Shown piece by piece: positions 11,069 through 23,159 of a DNA stretch of 64,000 bases (its first letter is position 1; every line of letters starts with the position of its first letter). Source of the DNA: Hygrophila difformis (taxonomy: Eukaryota; Streptophyta; Magnoliopsida; Lamiales; Acanthaceae). Made by a program: the position numbers and the translations under genes. Location of the stretch: the NCBI GenBank assembly GCA_030278955.1, contig JAOANR010000006.1:4831310-4895309 (forward strand), written 5' to 3'. The notes under the pieces are model-generated. The model saw only the letters and a list, made by a program, of their open reading frames with translations. It had not been told where the DNA came from and ran no database searches.

Positions 11069-11788
11069 ATGAGCACTGAAAACCACAATTCCGTCACATC
11101 GGGGACTACCTCGTTCTTCTCATTTTCGTCATCATCATCGTCGTCGTCTCCATGTTCGTTCTCTCAGAGTCAATCTCCACCGTCGGATGCATCGCCGCCA
11201 CCGGCCGAAGCCAGTAAGAAAATCAAGAGGATCCGGGACGTGGCAGCCGCCGGGAGTCCGAGCACCAGGCACCCGGTCTACCGGGGTGTCCGGATGCGGA
11301 ATTGGGGGAAATGGGTGTCCGAGATTCGGGAGCCTCGCAAGAAGTCGCGCATATGGCTCGGGACCTTCGCCACCCCGGAAATGGCGGCGCGTGCGCACGA
11401 CGTGGCGGCGTTGAGTATCAAGGGCGCCACCGCCATCCTCAATTTTCCCGACCTCGCCGCGGTGCTCCCCCGCCCGGCCTCCCTCAGCCCCCGTGACGTC
11501 CAGGCCGCCGCCGCGAAGGCGGCGGCGATGGAGAAATTCGACGGCCTGCTGTCGTCACCGTCGTCCTTGTCTTCATCTTCGTCGTCTTCCTCCCTGTCCG
11601 AGACGTCGGAGGAATTGGGCGAAATCGTGGAGCTCCCGAGCCTGGCATCGTGCTTCGACCTCAGGAACGACGACTTCGTGTACGACACGGCGCTGGAAGG
11701 GTGGCTGGACCCGCCTCCGCCGTGGGATGGCGACGACGACGGTGGAATTTCCAGCTGTTTTGGAACGGTGCTGTGGAATAATTACTGA
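11069..11788 (+). CDS. DREB-type AP2/ERF transcription factor (subgroup A-4-like)
   Basis: Single exon, 239 residues. The ATG at 11069 is chosen because the frame extends upstream only through a non-ATG codon. The N-terminus is Ser-rich (residues 1-50), followed by a basic KKIKR patch that may act as a nuclear signal. One AP2/ERF domain spans about residues 71-127, from [19 protein letters not shown] to TAILNFP. Val83 and Glu88 occupy the V14/E19 positions that mark DREB rather than ERF proteins, which predicts binding to DRE/CRT (CCGAC) elements. The [20 protein letters not shown] block after the domain is typical of the A-4 (TINY-like) subgroup. The C-terminus is acidic and ends in VLWNNY, a likely activation tail. 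GC content is far higher than in its surroundings, which is usual for intronless ERF genes. Such proteins act in cold, drought or ethylene responses; the precise role here is unknown. Confidence 0.93.
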   Translation: MSTENHNSVTSGTTSFFSFSSSSSSSSPCSFSQSQSPPSDASPPPAEASKKIKRIRDVAAAGSPSTRHPVYRGVRMRNWGKWVSEIREPRKKSRIWLGTFATPEMAARAHDVAALSIKGATAILNFPDLAAVLPRPASLSPRDVQAAAAKAAAMEKFDGLLSSPSSLSSSSSSSSLSETSEELGEIVELPSLASCFDLRNDDFVYDTALEGWLDPPPPWDGDDDGGISSCFGTVLWNNY

Positions 11789-12070
11789 AACTTGCCACTA
11801 CTTTGCTTTTGACTTTTCTTTACATTTTTAGTGTGTGTTTTTTTGTTTGTTTTTTTTTTTTTTGTTACGTATTTTAAAATTTTAAGCTTTTTTCTTTATC
11901 TTTATCTTATTTAATTTTACCGCAATTTATATTATCATGGTGTTTATATTTTATTGTAAATAAGGAATTTAGGGAATGAAATTGAAGCTGCCCTTTTTGT
12001 TTTAGATTGAAGGGCTGACAGAAATTTCAAGGAATGGCTTTCTTCAGTTATGAGTAAATAATACTCTAGT

Positions 12071-12344
12071 TACTCCCTCCGTCTCATATTTATCTTCTTC
12101 GACACTGTAGATACGGAGTTTAAGAAAGTTGTATTTTATTATTTTCATGTGTACTTTTTGAGGGTAAATTTGTCTCTTTTTGTCTTGTAGTGCATTATTA
12201 GTAAAATTAAGGATTGGTTTTTCTGTAAATATATGGACATGTAGGGACATTTTAATAAAAAAAATTCTCTTTTTGGGGTAGGAAGATAAATGTGGGACAT
12301 CCAAAAACGGAAAGTAAGAAGATAAATATGGGACGGATGGAGTA
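12071..12344. mobile_element. Stowaway-like MITE
   Basis: TACTCCCTCCGTCTCATATT at the left, TATGGGACGGATGGAGTA at the right; 274 bp, about 280 bp beyond the ERF stop codon. The interior differs from the 8160/9511 subfamily. Confidence 0.8.
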
Positions 12345-12911
12345 TGAATTTTAACTGGTCACCAGTTCACCACCCCGCTCCCTGTTCTCTTTTATTAAAA
12401 AAATGTACTACTACTACTACTATTAGTTTTTATTTTAATTTTTATTGTAAATATGTTTAGCTTTATCTGAAATACTACAAAATAAAATTTAATTTGCTTA
12501 TCTTGTAACTACATAATAATTATGGCACATATAGTGACAGTTGGAATATATATTTAGAAATTAATTATTTGATTAGAGTGTTTACAAAATGCAATAATCG
12601 ATAATTATTTTTGGTTTATATAAACTTTTTAGTTTGTAAGGTGTAAACCAATCAAAATCATCTAATTATTGTATTTAGCAAAAAAAAAAACATAAATCCA
12701 AAAAAAAGAGAAAAAACATGAATCCAAAAAAAAAAACATAAATCAAAATCATCTTACACTGGTCAGGTGTCACTCTCACTTTTCTGAATTTGTCTCCCTT
12801 TTTGTCTTAATTAAAATTCATCTTTGAAAATAATTTGTATGGATAGGATTGTTAGCCTGATATATGTACGGTCGGATAGAGGCAAGTTTATGATCTGTGC
12901 ATGCTGTCAGC

Positions 12912-13746
12912 TAGACCCGACAATATGGGTAAATACACGTAGACACGACACGTACACGACCTGTGTTTTACATGTAAGGGTCTTCAAAAAACAGATATGG
13001 GTCAAAACAGGTCGACCCGTTTAGTACACGAATACAATTTGGGTCAAATGCAGGTTTATCTCTTTTACCCGTATTGACCTGTATTTTACCTTTATTTTAC
13101 CTGTATATTGTAACATCCCGAGTATTTAATATTAATTATTTAAGTCATTTTTTATATTTTTATTATTTCAAGTATGGGTTTATGGGTTTAGAATGTTTGA
13201 AGATGAATTGCTGAGTCTATTAGGAATTTTAAGATTTGAATTATGGGAATGTAATATTTTATATTTTATTTTAAAAGTTTAAAAAGTACTCCCTCCGTCC
13301 CACTCCAAGTGTCTTGTTATTGTTGGGCATGGGAATTAAGGTAGAGTTGGGTTGTGAGTATATGGTGGGGTCCACATAGTTGTTGGAGGGGAAAATTATT
13401 TCTATTTATAGAAAGAAGACATTTGTAATGGACATCCAAAAATAGTAAGTATGATATTTGGAATGGGACGGAGGGAGTAATTTGATATAATTTAGTAGAA
13501 TAGAAGTAAACAGACAAAATACAGGTAAACAGGTCACAGGTAAATTCGACACGCGTGTCCACATGTTCAAATTCACGTGTATACAGGTCGACACGCATGT
13601 GATCCGTTTTTGAAACAGGTCGTGTACAGGTTTTGAAATACGGGTAAATTCTAAAAACAGGTCGTGTACAGATACAGATCAAACAGGTAAACATGTACTT
13701 GACACGTATAACATACACGACCTGTTTACCCATATTGCCAGGTCTA
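12912..13746. mobile_element. hAT-type non-autonomous element, with a nested MITE
   Basis: Terminal inverted repeats TAGACCCGACAATATGGGTA and (reverse complement of the right end) TAGACCTGGCAATATGGGTA are flanked by near-identical 8-bp sequences CTGTCAGC (12904-12911) and CTCTCAGC (13747-13754), as expected of hAT insertion. The subterminal regions repeat ACAGGT / GGTCGTGTAC motifs in both orientations. A Stowaway-like MITE (13287-13479) is inserted inside. A TGTAACATCCCGAG stretch at about 13109 resembles an LTR start and may be another captured fragment. No transposase is encoded. Confidence 0.75.
13287..13479. mobile_element. Stowaway-like MITE nested in the hAT element
   Basis: TACTCCCTCCGTCCCACTCC at the left and ATGGGACGGAGGGAGTA at the right; about 193 bp. 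Confidence 0.85.
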
Positions 13747-14207
13747 CTCTCAGCTGGAAGTAGATTTAGATTATTAAGTAATTATGAGAATGATTTAGGA
13801 TACAGCAAATAGTAGAATTTCCCCTTTTCCTTTTAGGAAAGAAAAGGAAAAGCAATAACCTATAGTAGTATGAATTTTCTTTTACCAAAAGAAGCAGCGA
13901 TGATTTCTTTGAATAAATTCCATTACTCGTTTTATCCATTCCAAATGGGAATCCATAATTTTCACCAACTCATAATGATATGATGGTTGTATCCTTCCAC
14001 ATAATGATCAAATGATTGGATTTATTTTATTCATATAATTTAATTTAATGGCCTATATATTATATTGTCTCATTGATAAATACTGTAGTAGTAAAATTAA
14101 GGGATGGGGATTGAGATTGGTTGGCAGTGGCAGGTAGAGTGATGACTGATGTTGAAGAATCTATATATGTGAAACTGAGTTATTATAATCAATCCGTTTA
14201 ATTCATA

Positions 14208-14470
14208 TACTCCTCTCTACCATTATTTCTCTCTCAAAATTTTTGGACGCGTCGTCCAATGTACTTGTTTAACACTTAATATCTTAAAATGTACAAATGT
14301 AAAAATTATGTAAAATATATATTCTAAAACTACATGATTAGACGAATCTAACAAGACCGAACATGACTAGATTTTTTTCCTTATATAATTACGATAACAT
14401 TAGGTCAAAGTTGATCAATAAACTGTGTCAAAAGTCAAAATTAGACACTTTGAGTGAGACGGAGGGAGTA
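14208..14470. mobile_element. Stowaway-like MITE, one degenerate end
   Basis: The right end GAGACGGAGGGAGTA is good; the left end TACTCCTCTCTACC is diverged. The interior is the reverse complement of the 8160/9511 subfamily (AGACGAATCTAACAAGACC core). Confidence 0.75.
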
Positions 14471-14747
14471 ATAATTATAATATGTTTAGTATATCGGCAA
14501 ACTTGTCGATTTATTGAGGTCATTACATGCTATAACAGTGTTAGGTATCGTTTTAATTTGGAAGGCTTTGGTTTGGTTGGTTTCTTCATCAATGTATTTC
14601 ATGGAAGCAATAGCATTGAGTTGGACGACAAGAGTCTTCTAGGCGGGACTGATGATTAATAAAATAATATTAAAGAATTCCATTTGTAAAATAGTATAAA
14701 TAATAGTATAAAACTAATTAATTAATTGGTGATGTGAGGGTATGTAG

Positions 14748-15233
14748 TACTCCCTCCGTCCCACGAAATTTGAACCCTATTCCTTTTTGGGGTGTCCCAC
14801 GAAGTTTGAACCCTTTCCGCTTTTAGAAAAATTAAATTAATATAAGTTTGATTAGAATCTTAATTATTGTCAAATCCCATTAAAAATACTTACTTTTACT
14901 ATTCTGCACAAATTCCAATGCATTATTACTTTCCTACACAAAGTCCCTTATATTTCTTGAACTCTTAATATTACAAAATTGATACAAATAAAAATTGTAT
15001 AAAATATATATTCTAAAACTACACGATTAGACGATTCTAACAAGACCACATTTGAATATTTTTCTCAAATTACATCACTACGATAATATTAAGTCAAAGT
15101 TAAACAATAAACAATATCAAAATTCATTATAATCTTAAACACAAATACCCACACCACTTTAACTACTAAACTCCACTACCTAAATTACCGTGCCCAAAAG
15201 AAAGGCTTCAATCTTCGCGGGACGGAGGGAGTA
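14748..15233. mobile_element. Long Stowaway-like MITE, 486 bp
   Basis: TACTCCCTCCGTCCCACG at the left, GCGGGACGGAGGGAGTA at the right. Inside the left end GTTTGAACCCTATTCC is followed by a second GTCCCACGAAGTTTGAACCC, so the end is duplicated. A copy of exactly the same length lies inverted at 55831-56316. Confidence 0.88.
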
Positions 15234-15733
15234 AAATCGTGGGGGTACCAGTACCATGGGGCATAGAGGTAGGTACTTAATTAACGAAATAACTCGCCTT
15301 CAATTTTGAGTCATTTATTGGTTGATAAGGAATCCGAGTTGTTGGATAAATGAATTCTTTGTCCATCTTTTCCCTTCCCCTACTAGCTTTTGTTTATTAG
15401 TATATAAATATTTATATTATACTCCTATATATACAGCCTTCAATTACTGCGACCCAATAAATTTTGTTGAAAATGTCCCAGAAACCTTTCTTAGTTAATT
15501 GAAAAATGGAAATAGACCCCTACTTCGGGCTACTTGAGTATCCGTGGGTTCAAAATTAATTATTAGCTACAGATGCATAATTCAATTTCTGAAAATTCCA
15601 TCAAAATATTATATTAAAATGAGTAAATAATTAGGCCATTTGATTTATTTCTTAGACATTTTTAGGTGTTTTTTACTTAATATAAATTTACAAAATACTA
15701 ATATAATAAACTTATAAATAATTGCTCCATTCG

Positions 15734-15784
<51 letters not shown>

Positions 15785-17035
15785 CCGGTATATATGTTAA
15801 CTTTCAAATTTCAATTGTTACTACTCATGCGAACTAAAAACACTTGAGTCTTGAGGGTTGGATGCATGAATCATGATTGATGCCCAAATCTGTAAAGAAA
15901 TAATTAAATGGGGCCATTTAATTTATAATGGTGAAATATTTACTACTCCTATTATTTAATTAATTGATATTTATTGTAGATCAGAACACTGGTGTTTCAT
16001 TAATGGTGTCAAACAAAAAATATGGCTTTGCTGCAAAGTGCCACGACCCCCACTTTTATAAATTTAGTGTAAGCCTAGGCATCCATCTGTGCTGTGCACA
16101 CCACATGATGCAGAATTTACATTTTGTTTTTAAATTTTCAAATATTTTAAATAAATTTTAATTCACTATATGACGTAAATAGTTTTTAACAGATGATAAT
16201 ATAAGTAATATTTTTTGTCATTGTCGGAGCTCGGACATGATCTCATATTATCACCAAAAATATAATAGCATACGAATTTGTTTCAAGTAATGTATATATT
16301 ATTAAAATCATTAGTGGTCAACCAAGTAAATATTTAATGTAATATCTCCATTCTAAATTTCTAATTTTCCTAGATTTTTGTATTTTCTATTAATTAAATT
16401 TAGATTTTTGTATTTGTTATTCATTTACTACTTATTTATGTCAAAATATTTATTGATTTGGATATGGAAATCTTCATTTTCATTTTTAAAAAGATATAAA
16501 AATTTCAATTTATATGGAATTCCCATAGTTACCAATTTTAAAAGATTTGAAATTTAAAATTTTGTATATTTGCATGTATTTATATTAGATTTTGTTTTTT
16601 GATTTATTTATATTAGATTTTTGCACTTTCTATTCCAACAAGTTTTATTTTTACACAATTTTCAGTTTTTAAAAGATATAAAATTATTAACTTATATAGA
16701 ATTCCTATAATTTTTAGCTTTTAAAAGATTTCAAATTTCAAATTTGCATTTATTTATTTGGATTTTTGCATTGTATTATTATTTTAGATTTTAGCATTAT
16801 TTATTTATTTATTTTAGATTTTGCATTGTTTTATTCACATAATTTTCACTTTTAAAAAGATATGAAATTTTTAATTTATATGGAATCAAGATATGATTTG
16901 ACACATTGTTATTAATTGATTTTTTATTCGAAATGTCAAAAAAAAGCGAGACATAAATAATGGGATGAAATTAATATTATTTATTTTAGTTACATAAAAA
17001 AATAATAAAAAGAAAAACTTAAATAGGTTATCAGA
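15234..17035. other. AT-rich intergenic DNA with an AAT microsatellite
   Basis: No gene seen. (AAT)n at 15737-15784. From about 16370 to 16890 there are diffuse repeats of a TTAGATTTTTGCA(T/C)TT type and an AAAAGATATAAAATT type unit, probably an old degenerate repeat. Confidence 0.45.
15737..15784. repeat. (AAT)n microsatellite
   Basis: Trinucleotide run of about 16 units. Confidence 0.93.
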
Positions 17036-17331
17036 GGCGATGATTTCTAGTCATAGCCTGCTAAGCTTGACATTGTCTGTCTCTTGCATATCACTCCTCA
17101 ATCAGCCTCCCTGTCATCGCGCATGCCGCCACCCTAGCTGCTTTCGGCACATGCGTTCTGATCTCTGACTTTTGTGCCAGACTCCCGCTCCCCTTGTGAC
17201 TTTCTTATAGCCATGCCACTGTGAGTTCTCCTATAAATTAGTCACCCTGTTACAGCAACTAGTGTGGAACCCGACAATCCCATGCCAATGTGGCCAAACC
17301 ACCAATCCGGCAATCCTACCAATATATCAAA
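17036..17331 (+). repeat. Left half of an older LTR-like remnant interrupted by the gypsy element
   Basis: Composition changes sharply at about 17036 from very AT-rich to balanced, up to the gypsy target site TCAAA at 17327-17331. The matching right half continues at 26515-26900 and ends in a CCTAACA followed by GTGGTATAAG, reminiscent of a Copia LTR end and a decayed tRNA-Met primer site. The left boundary is not defined. Confidence 0.4.
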
Positions 17332-17930
17332 TGTAACGCCCCGAAAATTCAAACCTGATTTTCGCAAGCGTTACCGCTGTACTAACTATCCTAAACTAGT
17401 GGCCAGCTAATTTAAAATAGCTAGTACAACACTGGGTAAACCTAAAGTGATCATCTGATTAATCCGGTTTAATGTGGAAGCTAAAACAAGTAAAACACAT
17501 AGGCACATAAACAATTACCACAGAACAACTGCATAAAGCAAACTCTGTCAGAGTAACAGGCTACAAGCCTCTCAGATCATGATCAGGCAACCTATCAATA
17601 CATCAAAGGGAGCTACCGGCCCAAAGCAGCAAATCACATACTCAAACAAGGCCACAAGCCGATATGAAATAAATCCTAGCTTCACAGGCCTCAACTAGTC
17701 AAGTATATATCAAGCCAAAGCAGTCAACAGAGTATCACATAATGACATATAAATAATAATAACAGAAATGTCCTATCTATGTGATCTCTCATAACCCCAA
17801 ACCCAGTCATGCTCCAGCGCCTCCAGCAGGATCTATAAAACAGACAAAATCAAAGGGGGTCAGTACAACGTACTGAGCAAGGCTACGTGCCGGGGAGTAA
17901 GGGAAAACATCCTCATATCTCATGATAATA

Positions 17931-18003
<73 letters not shown>

Positions 18004-19529
18004 TAATTAACAGAGCATAATATAGAAAAAGCAGATAAAACATCACACCGTCCCATACCGGTGCTTCAACCACAATCATACAATTTATGCAAGTGATGCA
18101 TGGCCTAACATACACCTATCTACCCTACATGCAAGTGCAATGAATATGCCTAGCCGGCAGCCTAAACCCGGGCGGTATGAACCCACGGGTGAGGATATCA
18201 TCAACTCCAACCCGTTACAGGGTAACATACACCATCCCCGCAGGGACCACAGGCATCACAGCCCAATCACAGGCATAACAGCCAAATCACAGGCATCGCA
18301 GCCAAATCACAGGCATCACAGCCTAATAATCACCCCGCAGGGCCATCGGGACTCAACAACACCGGTAAAGGCTGCCCGATCAGACATTTCCAATATGTCC
18401 ATCCATCCATAATGCAATACCATGCATTATAATAACCAGCCCAAAAGGGCCAACAGGAATAACAACCAATAATCCACATATACATAATGATATCATAATT
18501 CAACAGTTTCCCCTAAGCAATTCAACAACCCACACGGGCCAATTGATTAATCCACGGTTTACCAATAACATTTGGGGAGGCCATAACAATAATTGGAGCA
18601 AAGAAAACATCATTATATAATCAAAATCGCACAAAAAGGGGCCAAACAGGGCCTTCATGCGCTCACGGCGCACCCGCGCGCGTAAAACGCGTGATATACG
18701 CAGCCCAGTACTGTAGCGATACTGTAGCAATTTCTGTAGCAAGTTACTGCGGTAACTACTGTAGCGAGTTACTGTGGTAACTACTGTACAAGTTACTGTG
18801 GTAATTACTGTTCAAATTACCGTGGTAATTACTGTTCAAATTACCGTGGTAATTACTGTGGCGAATTACTGCGGTAACTACGCGAGTTACCGCGGTAACT
18901 ACTGTACAGTTACTGTAGCAGTACTGTAGCAGCACTGTAGCAGTTACTGTAGCAGTTACTGTTCATCGTCTTCTCCGATTTTCCAATCGGTTTTCCGGCG
19001 ATTTCGCCGGAATCCGACCTCCAAAAACCCCCCAAACACGTAATTTAAGCAATATAATCCCTTGCCTGAAGTCTTTCAACAATAATCGACCTCCGATTCG
19101 TCGATTTAAAGCTCCAATTCGTCCAAATCCACCAAAAATTCACCAAGAACCCTAACATCAAAAATCATCTCCAACTCACCACCAAAACCAACAAATATAT
19201 GCTCAAATCGAAGAGGAGGACGAGGGGAATCACTTACCAACAATCAATTAATCGATCTTCAAGAACACGTGATGATTCGGGTGAGTTGAAAACCTCCCAT
19301 TTCTTCCCCTTCCTCTCGGCCTTTCTCTTCTCTCTCTTCCCGTTTCTTTTCCCTTTTTTTTTTCCATAAATACAAACAAAAGACCCCTTATTACTTCCAC
19401 TTGTTAATAATTATAGTAGAGCCCCTATACATTCTTAATCACATCAAATCGACCCAACCGGACTGAAATGCAAAATAACCAATTACCAAGTTATTTAAAC
19501 AGTCCAATTAATTAAATCGGGTCATTACA
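17332..19529 (-). repeat. 3' LTR (relative to pol) of the gypsy element
   Basis: 2198 bp, read on the minus strand from TGTAATGACCC to GGCGTTACA. It is about 96 bp longer than its partner because of a longer AAT run (17929-18003) and a longer TACTGTAGC/GTGGTAATTA tract (about 18705-18965). At least seven point differences from the right LTR are visible by eye. Confidence 0.93.
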
Positions 19530-19542
19530 TTCCTCCCCCCTT
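19530..19542 (-). other. Polypurine tract of the gypsy element
   Basis: On the minus strand AAGGGGGGAGGAA directly precedes the TGTAATGACC start of the LTR, the expected position for plus-strand priming. It confirms that the retroelement's sense strand is minus. Confidence 0.88.
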
Positions 19543-19615
19543 ACGATCATTTCGCCCCCGAAATGCACGTTCAAGAACACGATCAAAAATAAAAACAAGG
19601 GGGAAAAATGTTACC

Positions 19616-22600
19616 TCAAGGCAACGAGGTCAAGTCCAATTCTGGGTACTTCAGCTTCATATGCTCCTCAGTTTCCCAAGTAGCATCTTCAGCTCCATGC
19701 CTAGACCACAGCACCTTAACCATCGGGATGGTTTTGTGCCTCAGAACCCTTTCCTTTGCATCAATCACCCGAACTGGATACTCCTCATACTCAAGACTTG
19801 CATCCAACTCAATCTCATCAGGCTGGATAATCTTAGATGGGTCAGATACAAACTTTCGAAGTTGAGAAACATGAAAGACATCATGAGCTCGACCCACTTC
19901 AGCTGGTAAAGCCAACCTATAAGCCACTTTACCAACTCTCTCCACAATTTCATAGGGTCCAATGTATCTCGGGCTCAGCTTGCCCTTTTTACCGAACCGG
20001 CGTACCCCTTTCATAGGCGTTACCCGCAGTAACACCCTATCACCAACCTCAAACTCCACATCTCGACGAGCTAAGTCAGCATAGCTCTTCTGTCTGTCCT
20101 GAGCCTCTTTCATACGATCCCTAATGATCCTCACCAGTTCAATTGTCTGCTCAATCATTTCAGGACCCACATTCACCTTATCCGTTGGATCATTCCAACA
20201 TAAGGGACTCATGCACTTCCTCCCATACAATGCCTCGAATGGAGCCATACCGATACTCGCATGATAACTGTTATTGTAACTGAACTCCACCAAACTGAGG
20301 TGATTCTCCCAACTACCCTGAAAGTCCAGTGCACAAGCTCGCAACATATCCTCTAATGTCCTAATGGTCCTCTCTGTCTGACCATCTGACTGAGGATGCC
20401 ATGCAGTACTCATGCTAATCTGTGTGCCAAACGCCGCCTGCACATCCTTCCAAAACTTGGACAGGAATCTGGAGTCCCGATCTGACACAATCTCCTTGGG
20501 AATCCCAAATCTCTTAACAACGTGCTGAATATAAGCCTGGGTAAGCTGGCTCATACTCCACGTCAACCTCATAGGTATGAACACTGCACTCTTTGTCAAT
20601 CGATCTACCACTACCCAGATAGTGTCCATCTTCCTCACCGTCTGAGGCAATCCTGTCACGAAATCCATGGAAATGGATTCCCACTTCCATTCAGGTACTG
20701 CTAAAGGTTGTAGTAAACCCATCGGCCTCATGTGCTCAACCTTGACTCGCTGACATGTGGCACACTTAGCCACATATTCAAATATCTCCCTCTTCATGTT
20801 GTTCCACCAATAAGTCTGTCGGATGTCTTTATACATCTTTGTGACTCCTGGGTGAATAGAATAAGGAGTCGTGTGAGCCTCATCCATGACCTTCTTCTTC
20901 AGGTCAACATAACACTCCGGAATGCACCATCTATCACCATATCTCACCATGCCCCTATCATCGATTCTGAAACCCGGAGCCTTACCATCCTGAATCTTCT
21001 GTCTCAGTACTGCCATCTCCCCACTATTATGCTGACTAGCAAATATCTCATCAATCAAAGAAGATACAGTAACTAGCATGTTTAAGGTGTGTTGAACAGA
21101 GCCAACAGGAACTACCTGAACCTCAAGTCTGAGTAGCTCCCTGCGCCACTCAGGCATCACACCCAAGCATGCCACTGAATGATGCTCCTTCCTGCTCAAA
21201 GCATCCGCCACCCGGTTCGCCTTTCCCTCAATATACTGAATATCCGTGTCATAGTCCTGCAATAACTCCATCCATCTCCTCTGTCTGCCACTCATGTGGT
21301 CTGAGGTGTACAGACACTTCAGGTTCTTATGATCTGAATAAATTCTACACTTCGCTCCATACAGATAGTGTCTCCAGATTTTCAGAGCATGCACTACCGC
21401 TGCCATTTCCAAATCGTGAGTCGGGTAATTCTGCTCATGTGACTTAAGCTGTCGAGATGCATAAGCAATCACTTTGCCCTTTTGCATCAACACACAACCT
21501 AAACCCTTAAGTGACGCATCCGTGTAAACTTCATACTCGCCTGAATCATCAGGTAGTACCAAAACAGGTGCCTCTGTCACTTTCTTCTTCAACAACTCGA
21601 ATGCTTGCTCACAAGCATCATCCCATCTGAATCTGACATCTTTCCTCAATAGTCTAGTCAGAGGTCTAGCAATGCTCGAGAACCCCTCAATGAATCTTCG
21701 GTAGTAGCCAACAAGACCCAAGAAACTCCGGATCTCTCCCACATTCTTCGGGGCTTGCCACTTAAGTACAGCATACACCCTAGCAGGATCAACTGCAATG
21801 CCCTCACCCGAAACAATGTGTCCCAGAAACGACACCTTCTCCAACCAGAACTCACACTTAGAGAGTTTAGCATATAGCTTATGCTCTCGCAATGTGTTCA
21901 ACACTGTCCTCAAGTGGCCAGCATGTGCCTCACGAGTCGGCGAGTAGACCAGAATATCGTCTATGAACACAACCACGCACACATCCAGCAGGGGGCGGAA
22001 TACCCTATGCATAAGATCCATGAAGATCGCTGGTGCGTTAGTCAAACCAAAAGGCATGACCGTGAATTCAAAGTGTCCATAACGAGTTCTGAATGCTGTC
22101 TTAGGCCTATCAGCCTCTGCCACCCTTATCTGATGGTAGCCCGATCTCAAATCAATCTTACTGAATATACTGGCCCCTCTCAACTGATCAAACAGATCCT
22201 CAATCCGAGGTAGAGGATACTTGTTCTTCACCGTGATTCGGTTCAAACCCCTGTAGTCGATGCACATCCTCATCGACCCATCCTTCTTATTAACAAACAG
22301 TACAGGAGCTCCCCAAGGCGAGCTACTCGGCAGGATATACCCCTTACTAGTAAGCTCATTCAACTGATCCTTCAACTCCTTCAATTCAGCAGGAGCCATT
22401 CGGTAAGGAGCCTTAGAAATAGGAGCTGCATCAGGCATCAGCTCGATAGTAAAATCAATCTCCCGAGCAGGTGGGAGACCAGGAATTTCATCGGGAAACA
22501 CATCCCCGAACTCAGAGACAACAGGGACACTCGAAGCAGCAGGAACCTCTACTCGAAGATCCCTCATTTGCCACAGGGAAAGAGAACAACCCCTGCGCAT

Positions 22601-22765
22601 CAAATCACACAACGCAGCAACCGAAACCACACTAATAGCAGGTGGAATCAAAGAAGGTCGGTAAGAGACATACTTACCGAGAGGATCTCGGAAGGAAATA
22701 CGTGGAATACCACAATCGATAACAGCACGATGGCAAGTCAGCCAATCCATGCCCAAAAAAAACTC
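19616..22765 (-). CDS. Gypsy Pol fragment: end of protease region, RT, RNase H, integrase, chromodomain
   Basis: An uninterrupted minus-strand frame of about 1050 codons, stop at 19616. It opens within the region after the protease core ([17 protein letters not shown]); the aspartic-protease active site is absent. The reverse transcriptase shows [25 protein letters not shown] and the catalytic FIDDILVYS. RNase H follows ([22 protein letters not shown]). The integrase has the HHCC zinc finger (IHPGVTKM ... CATCQRVK) and DD35E residues including SMDFVTGLP and [10 protein letters not shown]. The C-terminus ([15 protein letters not shown] to [14 protein letters not shown]) is chromodomain-like, which places it among chromoviruses, probably Tekay/Del. 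The open frame runs a further 36 bases to 22801, but that stretch is LTR-terminal sequence joined at the rearrangement and not native pol. There is no credible start codon, so this is the 3' part of a broken gag-pol. Confidence 0.93.
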   Translation of the reverse strand, partial: EFFLGMDWLTCHRAVIDCGIPRISFRDPLGKYVSYRPSLIPPAISVVSVAALCDLMRRGCSLSLWQMRDLRVEVPAASSVPVVSEFGDVFPDEIPGLPPAREIDFTIELMPDAAPISKAPYRMAPAELKELKDQLNELTSKGYILPSSSPWGAPVLFVNKKDGSMRMCIDYRGLNRITVKNKYPLPRIEDLFDQLRGASIFSKIDLRSGYHQIRVAEADRPKTAFRTRYGHFEFTVMPFGLTNAPAIFMDLMHRVFRPLLDVCVVVFIDDILVYSPTREAHAGHLRTVLNTLREHKLYAKLSKCEFWLEKVSFLGHIVSGEGIAVDPARVYAVLKWQAPKNVGEIRSFLGLVGYYRRFIEGFSSIARPLTRLLRKDVRFRWDDACEQAFELLKKKVTEAPVLVLPDDSGEYEVYTDASLKGLGCVLMQKGKVIAYASRQLKSHEQNYPTHDLEMAAVVHALKIWRHYLYGAKCRIYSDHKNLKCLYTSDHMSGRQRRWMELLQDYDTDIQYIEGKANRVADALSRKEHHSVACLGVMPEWRRELLRLEVQVVPVGSVQHTLNMLVTVSSLIDEIFASQHNSGEMAVLRQKIQDGKAPGFRIDDRGMVRYGDRWCIPECYVDLKKKVMDEAHTTPYSIHPGVTKMYKDIRQTYWWNNMKREIFEYVAKCATCQRVKVEHMRPMGLLQPLAVPEWKWESISMDFVTGLPQTVRKMDTIWVVVDRLTKSAVFIPMRLTWSMSQLTQAYIQHVVKRFGIPKEIVSDRDSRFLSKFWKDVQAAFGTQISMSTAWHPQSDGQTERTIRTLEDMLRACALDFQGSWENHLSLVEFSYNNSYHASIGMAPFEALYGRKCMSPLCWNDPTDKVNVGPEMIEQTIELVRIIRDRMKEAQDRQKSYADLARRDVEFEVGDRVLLRVTPMKGVRRFGKKGKLSPRYIGPYEIVERVGKVAYRLALPAEVGRAHDVFHVSQLRKFVSDPSKIIQPDEIELDASLEYEEYPVRVIDAKERVLRHKTIPMVKVLWSRHGAEDATWETEEHMKLKYPELDLTSLP

Positions 22766-22809
22766 TGTAACGCCCCGAAAATTCAAACCTGATTTTCGCA
22801 AGCGTTACA
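22766..22809. repeat. 44-bp quasi-palindrome derived from the LTR terminus, at the rearrangement junction
   Basis: TGTAACGC opens and GCGTTACA closes this block, with inner GAAAAT/ATTTTC pairing. The same sequence is the outer 41-43 bases of each LTR at 17332 and 24413. Here it sits internally between pol and an adjoining plus-strand primer-binding site. Confidence 0.9.
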
Positions 22810-22812
22810 GAG

Positions 22813-22825
22813 TGGTATCAGAGCC
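22813..22825 (+). other. Primer-binding site (initiator tRNA-Met type), plus strand
   Basis: TGGTATCAGAGCC, the usual Met-tRNA complementary site, immediately after an LTR-type terminus and three spacer bases. It precedes the untranslated leader of the inverted gag. Confidence 0.88.
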
Positions 22826-23159
22826 TGTGTGCTCTTTTATCTTATTAAAATTTGTGTAGATATAGGCGGGTGAGATGTGTGTGGGATACATATAGTATAG
22901 ATTTGCATTCTTATTTTTATTTTTGTTGAGATTTGCGCATACCAGGTTGAGCCACAGTTGGGGAACTGTGGAAAGACAATGGTACTCCATTCAGGATCCT
23001 TGTGACTTCACAGTCATTGGGGACTGCGAATTCATTATTATGTATTTATTTAATTGTTATGTTCTTTATTATGCCATCAGTTATTTGGGATATATGGAAT
23101 GTTGGTGATTTTTGCTGACATGATTGCTCATGTTGTGTCTGTTTCTTTTTTTTTCCAGA

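Noticed and set aside
11135..11831. Several long Arg/Pro-rich frames overlapping the ERF gene on both strands
   Set aside because: They are shadows created by the GC-rich ERF coding sequence and have no family similarity.
17807..18115. Minus-strand frame with a long leucine run (and its copy at 24888-25148)
   Set aside because: It is the AAT microsatellite of the LTR read as Leu codons, not a membrane protein.
18140..18412. Plus-strand frame duplicated in both LTRs (also 25173-25445), with CACAGGCATCACAGCC-type repeats
   Set aside because: It lies on the antisense strand of the LTR; conservation only reflects LTR identity.
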